Below, piece after piece: positions 59,467 to 64,000 of a stretch of 64,000 nt of DNA (positions within the stretch are counted from its first letter, which is position 1; every line of letters starts with the position of its first letter). The notes beneath the pieces are model-generated. The model did not search any database and was not told where the DNA came from. It was given only the letters and a program-made list of their open reading frames with translations. Position numbers and translations under genes: made by a program. Source of the stretch: Pseudomonas frederiksbergensis (GTDB taxonomy: Bacteria; Pseudomonadota; Gammaproteobacteria; Pseudomonadales; Pseudomonadaceae); the NCBI RefSeq assembly GCF_000802155.2, contig NZ_JQGJ02000003.1, positions 186,001 to 250,000 on the forward strand, in the 5' to 3' direction.

Positions 59467-60341
59467 CAGCACACTCCAGGGAAGAGGCCATCGCCGCGTT
59501 CGATGCGATCGAGGAACAGGCAGGCGGCGAGCAAGTCGGCAGCGCCGCCGGGCGAGGCGTTCAAGGCAATCAATTGTTGATCCAGCGCATGCAACTGGCG
59601 GCGACCGCCGAGGCTCGCGCTGCCACCGGCGTCGAGCACCGCTCTGGCGCCGTGCTGCATGGCCTGCAAACCGGCTTCGCCCGCGCGGTAGAGCACGCAG
59701 GTGTCGGCCAGGTTGGTCATGATCGCCAGCAAGGCATCGAGCCGGGCGTTCTGTTCGCCCGCACCCGCCGCCCGACTGCGCTTGAGTTGCGGCAGGCCCA
59801 GGCCGGTCACCGCCGGGAACGCCAGTTGCGCTTCTTCACGGGCACCGCGCACGCCGTAGCGTTGGGCGACCTGGGCGCCATGACTCAGGGGCTGCGGTGC
59901 ATGGCGGTCGTTGAGCAGGGCCAGGCGAGCAGCGCGTAGAGTGACGGCGCCCGCGGCGTTGGCTTCAGGTTCCAGCGCCGCCGCAGCGACGAGCAAGCCC
60001 AAGGCCCAGATCGCGCCACGGTGGGTGTTCACGCCACCCGTGGTCACCAGCATGGCGGCTTCGCCTTCACGACCGATGCGGCCGAGGGCTTCGCGCAGCG
60101 GCAGGCCGATCTCGCCACAGTCGAGGGCGGCCTCGGCCATTTCCTTGAAGGCCGGCCACAGCGACAACGCCGAAGCGTGCATCAGGCCCAGGTGCAAATC
60201 GGTATGGGCGCCGCTGCCGCGCCGGTCCACCAGCGCCGGTTTGGGCGAGAGGTCGGCCTCGTCGATCAACGCATCCACCGCCAGGTCGGCCAGGCGCTCA
60301 GCGAGAGGTATCGGCGTGGGTTGCAGATTTAGGGCGCGCAT
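59466..60341 (-). CDS. mdcB: Triphosphoribosyl-dephospho-CoA synthase MdcB
   Basis: 291 residues. Makes the prosthetic group precursor from ATP and dephospho-CoA. CitG/MdcB signatures: [30 protein letters not shown] and [18 protein letters not shown] near residues 33-110, then [18 protein letters not shown]. It directly abuts mdcA (stop at 60342). Confidence 0.94.
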   Translation of the reverse strand: MRALNLQPTPIPLAERLADLAVDALIDEADLSPKPALVDRRGSGAHTDLHLGLMHASALSLWPAFKEMAEAALDCGEIGLPLREALGRIGREGEAAMLVTTGGVNTHRGAIWALGLLVAAAALEPEANAAGAVTLRAARLALLNDRHAPQPLSHGAQVAQRYGVRGAREEAQLAFPAVTGLGLPQLKRSRAAGAGEQNARLDALLAIMTNLADTCVLYRAGEAGLQAMQHGARAVLDAGGSASLGGRRQLHALDQQLIALNASPGGAADLLAACLFLDRIERGDGLFPGVC

Positions 60342-62012
60342 TTACCAGCTCCTGAACTTGGCGGGCGGGTTGTAGAGGCCACCGGACCACTCCACCAGAT
60401 CGGCCACGCTCTTGGCCGCGAGCAACTCGCGGGTGGCGTCGGTGCGGCGGATACCAAGGTCTTCCGGCAAGGCGATCAGCCCTTCGCGGCGCATGCGCGC
60501 GGTTTCCTTCGGGTCGTGGCGCAAGCCGATGGCAGTGACCCCGGCCACGGCGGCGATCATTGCCTGGCGCTCTTCCAGCGAGCGGGCCTTGTACAGGTAG
60601 GCGATGCCTTCTTCGGTCAGCAAATGGGTGACGTCGTCGCCGTAGATCATGATCGGCGCCAGGAGCATGCCGGCTTTCTTCGCCACCTCCACGGCGTCGA
60701 GGGTGTCGACGAAGGTCGGTTTGCCGCCCTCCTGGAATGTCTCGACCATCTGCACCACGAGCTTCTTGCCGCGTTCGAGCAACGGCGCCTCGCCATCGCC
60801 GTGGCGCATGTCGAGCCAGGCCGGCGTGCCGTGACGACGACCGCGCGGGTCGTGGCCCATGTTCGGTGCACCACCGAAGCCCGCGAGTCGGCCACGGGTC
60901 ACGGTGGAGGAATGACCGTCGCCGTCCACTTGCAGGGTGGCGCCGATGAACAGGTCCACCGCGTACTGCCCGGCCAGTTGGCAGACCATGCGGTTGGAGC
61001 GCAGCGAGCCGTCGTGGCCGGTAAAGAACACATCCGGCCGGGCGGCGATGTAGTTTTCCATGCCGAGCTCGGTGCCAAAGCAATGCACACTTTCGACCCA
61101 GCCGCTTTCGATGGCGGGGATCAAGGTCGGGTGCGGATTGAGGGTCCAGTTACGGCAGATCTTGCCCTTCAGGCCGAGGGATTCGCCGTAGGTGGGCAGG
61201 ATCAATTCGATGGCGGCGGTGTTGAAACCGATGCCGTGATTGAGGGATTGAACGTTGTGCTTTTCGTAGATTCCGCGGATCGCCATCATCGCCATCAGCA
61301 CGTGCACAGGCTTGATGTGGCGCGGGTCGCGGGTGAACAGCGGCTCGATGTAGAACGGCTTGTCGGCCACCACCACGAAATCGACCCAGGACGCCGGAAT
61401 GTCCACGCGGGGCAGGTCGCTGACGTCGTCCACCAACTGGTTGACCTGGACGATGACGATGCCGTCGCTGAAGGCCGCCGGCTCGATCAGCGCCGGCGTG
61501 TCTTCGGTGCTGGGGCCGGTGTAGATATTGCCGGCACGGTCGGCCATGAAACCGGCCGAGAGCACGACGTTGGGGATCAGGTCCACCACCAGCCGGGCAT
61601 AGAGTTCGATGTAGGTATGGATCGCGCCGATTTCCAGCAGACCGTCTTCGAGCAACTGGCTGATGCGCAGGCTCTGGGTGCCGGCAAAGGAAAAATCGAG
61701 CTTGCGGGCGATGCCACGTTCGAACAGGTCCAGGTGCTCGGAACGACCAACGCTGGGCATGATCATGTGCAAGTCATGCAGCTTGCCCGGGTCGGCCTTG
61801 GCCAAGGAGCGCGAAAGGAAATCCGCCTGTTTCTGGTTATTGCCCTCCAGAACCACACGGTCGCCGGGCAGGATCAACGCCTCCAGCGCCGCGACGATCT
61901 TGTCGGTGGGCAACACCACACCATCGGCCAGCCCCTTCACCAGCCCGAGCCGCCGCTGCTTTTCGCTGCGCCGCCGCGTCCAGCGCGAGTCGGGGGATAT
62001 TGTTGTTGTCAT
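60342..62012 (-). CDS. mdcA: Malonate decarboxylase alpha subunit MdcA
   Basis: 556 residues. Acetyl-S-ACP:malonate ACP transferase, exchanging malonate for acetate on MdcC. Segments: ADGVVLPTDKIVAALEALILPGDRVVLEGNNQKQADFLS, NIYTGPSTEDTPALIEPAAF, GATLQVDGDGHSSTVTRGRLAGFGGAPNMGHDPRGRRHGT. First gene of mdcABCDEGH-madLM. ATG 62012 (MTTTISPDSRW) has GGAG five bases upstream. Confidence 0.95.
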   Translation of the reverse strand: MTTTISPDSRWTRRRSEKQRRLGLVKGLADGVVLPTDKIVAALEALILPGDRVVLEGNNQKQADFLSRSLAKADPGKLHDLHMIMPSVGRSEHLDLFERGIARKLDFSFAGTQSLRISQLLEDGLLEIGAIHTYIELYARLVVDLIPNVVLSAGFMADRAGNIYTGPSTEDTPALIEPAAFSDGIVIVQVNQLVDDVSDLPRVDIPASWVDFVVVADKPFYIEPLFTRDPRHIKPVHVLMAMMAIRGIYEKHNVQSLNHGIGFNTAAIELILPTYGESLGLKGKICRNWTLNPHPTLIPAIESGWVESVHCFGTELGMENYIAARPDVFFTGHDGSLRSNRMVCQLAGQYAVDLFIGATLQVDGDGHSSTVTRGRLAGFGGAPNMGHDPRGRRHGTPAWLDMRHGDGEAPLLERGKKLVVQMVETFQEGGKPTFVDTLDAVEVAKKAGMLLAPIMIYGDDVTHLLTEEGIAYLYKARSLEERQAMIAAVAGVTAIGLRHDPKETARMRREGLIALPEDLGIRRTDATRELLAAKSVADLVEWSGGLYNPPAKFRSW

Positions 62013-62044
62013 GACCACTCCACGGGTTCGCTGTCGTGGGGGTT

Positions 62045-62074
62045 ACCTTAGGCGTGTTGCGGCGAGGGCATCAA
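62045..62074 (-). promoter_or_regulatory. Possible promoter of the mdc operon
   Basis: On the minus strand TTGATG (62074-62069) and TAAGGT (62050-62045) are 18 bases apart, about 35 bp upstream of the mdcA start. The -10 is weak, as expected of a LysR-activated promoter. Pattern only. Confidence 0.3.
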
Positions 62075-62156
62075 TCACGCCCGATGGCGGATCGTTACGG
62101 TGGGAGTAATTGTTTATGCTGGGCTTTGGGTCCCCTGGTCCGATAGAGACGTCGAC

Positions 62157-62172
62157 CTGTCAACCTTGACAG
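62157..62172. promoter_or_regulatory. Perfect 16-bp palindrome CTGTCAA-CC-TTGACAG
   Basis: Seven-base arms around a CC centre, 93 bp before the orphan gene at 62265 and 145 bp from mdcA. It may be an operator for the orphan gene or for mdcA. A run of seven T follows at 62184, giving an AT-rich leader. Confidence 0.55.
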
Positions 62173-62264
62173 TAGGCGAACAGTTTTTTTCAGCGCCCAA
62201 TCTCGATTGCGGCAACTCGATATTGTTCCGATCCCTGCTCAAAAACGCCGCTTAGGAGAACAGC

Positions 62265-62789
62265 ATGCCCTTCTATGAAGACGTCACCGATTTCAAAAAT
62301 GGACAGCGGAACGGGTGGGAGAACGGCCCTGACTTACCCGATGGGACAATCGAACTCGAGAAAGGAAATTACTTTTGGAGAGGTAATCTGGAAGTTTCTT
62401 CCCAGGCATGGCCAATGATCCAACCTTCTCTTATGAAAACGTTTGATTTATCAGTTGAAGAGCGAAATAAGTACTACGACATAATATTTCACTACCGTAT
62501 CCAGGAACGCCAAGCGGGCGAAGCGGGCGAAATAACCATCGCTATGTGCCCTGGAAATGTCCATTTTGAGGAGATTGTCGCTTGGATAGACAATGAAACT
62601 GAAATTAACCAATGGATAAAGGTGGTGGTGAAGCCAGCACGCTGGTTCGGCCCTTCACCGGTTCTTTGGATCGGCACACTAGGCTCGAGGCCCGACGATC
62701 GCCACCGAAAAATTGATATTGATAATATTACGATTCGGAACGTTCATCACCGTTCAATTGAGTTCCTTCGTTTAATCAGTTTGCGCTGA
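62265..62789 (+). CDS. Orphan AT-richer gene, unknown function
   Basis: 174 residues. No signal peptide or membrane helix. The start MPFYEDVTDFKNGQRNGWENGPDLPDG resembles the opening strands of beta-sandwich, carbohydrate-binding-like domains (DF-NG---NGWxxG), followed by FWRGNLEVSSQAWPMI and a final RKIDIDNITIRNV strand pair. Codon use is clearly less GC-biased than its neighbours (many AAT, ATA, TTA, GAT codons), suggesting acquisition by transfer. GGAG lies 7 bases before the ATG. Confidence 0.7.
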   Translation: MPFYEDVTDFKNGQRNGWENGPDLPDGTIELEKGNYFWRGNLEVSSQAWPMIQPSLMKTFDLSVEERNKYYDIIFHYRIQERQAGEAGEITIAMCPGNVHFEEIVAWIDNETEINQWIKVVVKPARWFGPSPVLWIGTLGSRPDDRHRKIDIDNITIRNVHHRSIEFLRLISLR

Positions 62790-62819
62790 AAACTTTACTG
62801 AACATCTTTTCTTGATTTA

Positions 62820-62849
62820 GTTGATCGTACCGACTCAGGTACGATCAAC
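62820..62849. other. Perfect 12-bp-stem hairpin after the orphan gene
   Basis: GTTGATCGTACC and GGTACGATCAAC are exact inverted copies around a six-base loop. The stem is perfect but lacks a strong T tract on either side, so it may be a weak terminator or a protein site between the orphan and chpC. Confidence 0.6.
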
Positions 62850-62879
62850 CCGTCTGAACTCGTTTTAGTCCATGAGTTG

Positions 62880-63335
62880 CTAAGTCAACCCCGCCGCCAT
62901 CACCAACTCCTCCAACGCCAACAGATCCGGCACTTTCGCCACGTGCTCCCCCACCTGCACCGCCGCCTGCTCCAGCCCGCACAGCGGCACATCGACGTAG
63001 CTCAACTGGCTATCGAGCTTGCAGGAACGGGGGATGCCTTGCACCAGCAGGGCAATGAAGCGCAGCTCCGGCCGGCCGCCCAGGGCGTTGAGCACGACGA
63101 TGCGTACGCGCTCGCCCATCACGGTTTTCTGGCCGCAGGCCGACTCGAAGCTCAACAGCGGAATCTGCCGCTCGCGCCAGCTCACCCAGCCCAGGAACCA
63201 CGGCGGGGTGTCCAGATCGAAGGCGCTGCTCTGGTAGTCGATCAGCTCCGCCACCGCCACGTTGGGCAGAATCAAATGCCGGTCGGCCAAGGGCAGCAAC
63301 AGCCCCGTGAGATGGCTGGCGCGAAATTCATCCAT
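62880..63335 (-). CDS. chpC: ChpC, CheW-like protein of the Chp/Pil chemosensory system
   Basis: 151 residues. CheW-domain strand pattern: GLLLPLADRHLILPNVAVAELIDYQ, PPWFLGWVSWRERQIPLLSFES and RIVVLNALGG. In Pseudomonas ChpC couples input to the ChpA kinase controlling type IV pili. The ATG overlaps the chpA stop by eight bases, so it is cotranscribed and coupled with chpA. chpB is not visible between them, unlike in P. aeruginosa. Confidence 0.88.
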   Translation of the reverse strand: MDEFRASHLTGLLLPLADRHLILPNVAVAELIDYQSSAFDLDTPPWFLGWVSWRERQIPLLSFESACGQKTVMGERVRIVVLNALGGRPELRFIALLVQGIPRSCKLDSQLSYVDVPLCGLEQAAVQVGEHVAKVPDLLALEELVMAAGLT

Positions 63336-64000
63336 GTTTTTTGCTCCAGTACGCGATGCTGTCGAGCAGCACCGATTCCTGGTACGGCTTGCCCAGGTAG
63401 TCGTTGACGCCGATGGCCATGGCGCGGTCGCGGTGTTTCTGGCCGGTGCGGGAGGTGATCATGATGATCGGCAGGTGCGCCAGGCGCGGGTCGTTGCGCA
63501 CGTGGGTCGCCACTTCGAAGCCATCCATGCGCGGCATTTCGATGTCCAGCAGCATCAGGTCCGGCGTGTGTTCGGTCAACAAGGCGATGGCATCCACGCC
63601 GTCCTTGGCGGTGAGGACGTGCATGCCATGACGCTCCAGCAAACGACTGGTGACCTTGCGCACCGTTACCGAGTCGTCCACCACCAGCACCAGCAATGGC
63701 CGTTGCGGTTCGCCCTCGCCTTCAGTCGACACCTGGCGGCGCGGGACCTGGTGGGGCAAGGCGCGGATCGGTGCGAGCAGGTCGAGAATCAACACCACCC
63801 GGCCGTCCCCCAGGATCGTCGCCCCGGACAGGCCTTGCACCGCCGAGAACTGCGGGCCAAGGCTCTTGACCACGATCTCGCGAGTGCCGGTGGTGGCGTC
63901 GACTTGCACCGCGACATGCCGTTCGTTGCACTGCACCAGCAGCACTGGCAAAGGCTGGCTCTGCCCCAGCAACTTCGGCCGGGTGCCGGTTTTCAGCAGC
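63328..64000 (-). CDS. chpA: ChpA hybrid kinase, C-terminal part
   Basis: The frame runs out of the window at its 5' side; about 224 residues are present. It ends with a CheW-like regulatory domain (LPVLLVQCNERHVAVQVDATTG, GATILGDGRVVLILDLLAP) and a receiver domain: VDDSVTVRKVTSRLLERHG, phosphorylatable Asp in LLDIEMPRMDG, and MITSRTGQKHRDRA then YLGKPYQ. Domain order CheW-REC at the C-terminus plus ChpC next door identify ChpA, the kinase of the Pil-Chp twitching-motility system. Confidence 0.9.
   Translation of the reverse strand, partial: LLKTGTRPKLLGQSQPLPVLLVQCNERHVAVQVDATTGTREIVVKSLGPQFSAVQGLSGATILGDGRVVLILDLLAPIRALPHQVPRRQVSTEGEGEPQRPLLVLVVDDSVTVRKVTSRLLERHGMHVLTAKDGVDAIALLTEHTPDLMLLDIEMPRMDGFEVATHVRNDPRLAHLPIIMITSRTGQKHRDRAMAIGVNDYLGKPYQESVLLDSIAYWSKKHG

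Noticed and set aside
60516..62051. 511-codon plus-strand frame across mdcA
   Set aside because: Antisense shadow of mdcA inside a certain operon.
62820..62849. Strong intrinsic terminator
   Set aside because: The stem is perfect but no run of T follows on either strand, so it is listed only as a hairpin.

Overview
The window looks like core chromosome of a Pseudomonas of the P. fluorescens group. Gene content and local order match familiar Pseudomonas blocks: betIBA, tkt-epd-pgk-fba with metK, ahcY-metF, the bioA/rsmE region, the mdc/mad malonate cluster and chpA-chpC. GC is high, with many antisense shadow frames. The intergenic gaps are littered with the short REP/REPIN palindromes typical of this group. 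I found no tRNA, rRNA, CRISPR array, insertion sequence, prophage or defence island.

Layout. 1-3814: end of betI, then betB and betA (choline to glycine betaine). 4093-6872: a coupled pair of TldD/PmbA-family genes. 6965-16082: a DHA2 efflux pump, dbpA, a YhiN-type flavoprotein, yccS, a periplasmic solute-binding protein, an ElaA-type acetyltransferase and a two-gene YgjP-peptidase/HTH unit. 16125-18248: a REC-PAS-GGDEF-EAL protein. 18572-20217: two tandem PL7 alginate lyases. 20578-26844 (minus strand): tkt, epd, pgk, two small lipoproteins and fba, i.e. central carbon metabolism. 27100-29305: an ArsR-methyltransferase regulator and metK. 29384-37607: LysE exporter, ligB, small periplasmic proteins, mltA, MAPEG, MFS and YfdC transporters, and a thioesterase. 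37801-40339: SAH riboswitch, ahcY and metF. With metK and the ArsR-methyltransferase, this gives most of the S-adenosylmethionine cycle in one window.

40476-49699: a second solute-binding protein, an rhlE with a long basic tail, yceI with its cytochrome b561, a small-lipoprotein pair of which one copy is frameshifted, an amine oxidase with an AlgP-like tail, bioA and rsmE. 49745-53546: an orphan solute-binding protein, a DadA-like oxidase, a divergent LysR regulator and a hemolysin III family protein. 53734-62012: mdcR facing the complete mdcABCDEGH-madLM malonate decarboxylase and uptake operon, whose genes are mostly joined by stop/start overlaps. 62265-62789: an AT-richer orphan gene. 62880-64000: chpC and the 3' end of chpA (type IV pilus chemosensory system).

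The most notable non-routine observations are: the tandem duplication of a whole promoter-plus-lyase unit; a perfect 24-bp palindrome upstream of the ArsR-methyltransferase/metK unit; the SAH riboswitch; a short lipoprotein family with one frameshifted copy; a Ser in place of the usual metal-binding Asn of an EAL domain; the decayed EamA transporter remnant overlapping the MAPEG start; and the AT-rich orphan behind a perfect 16-bp palindrome.
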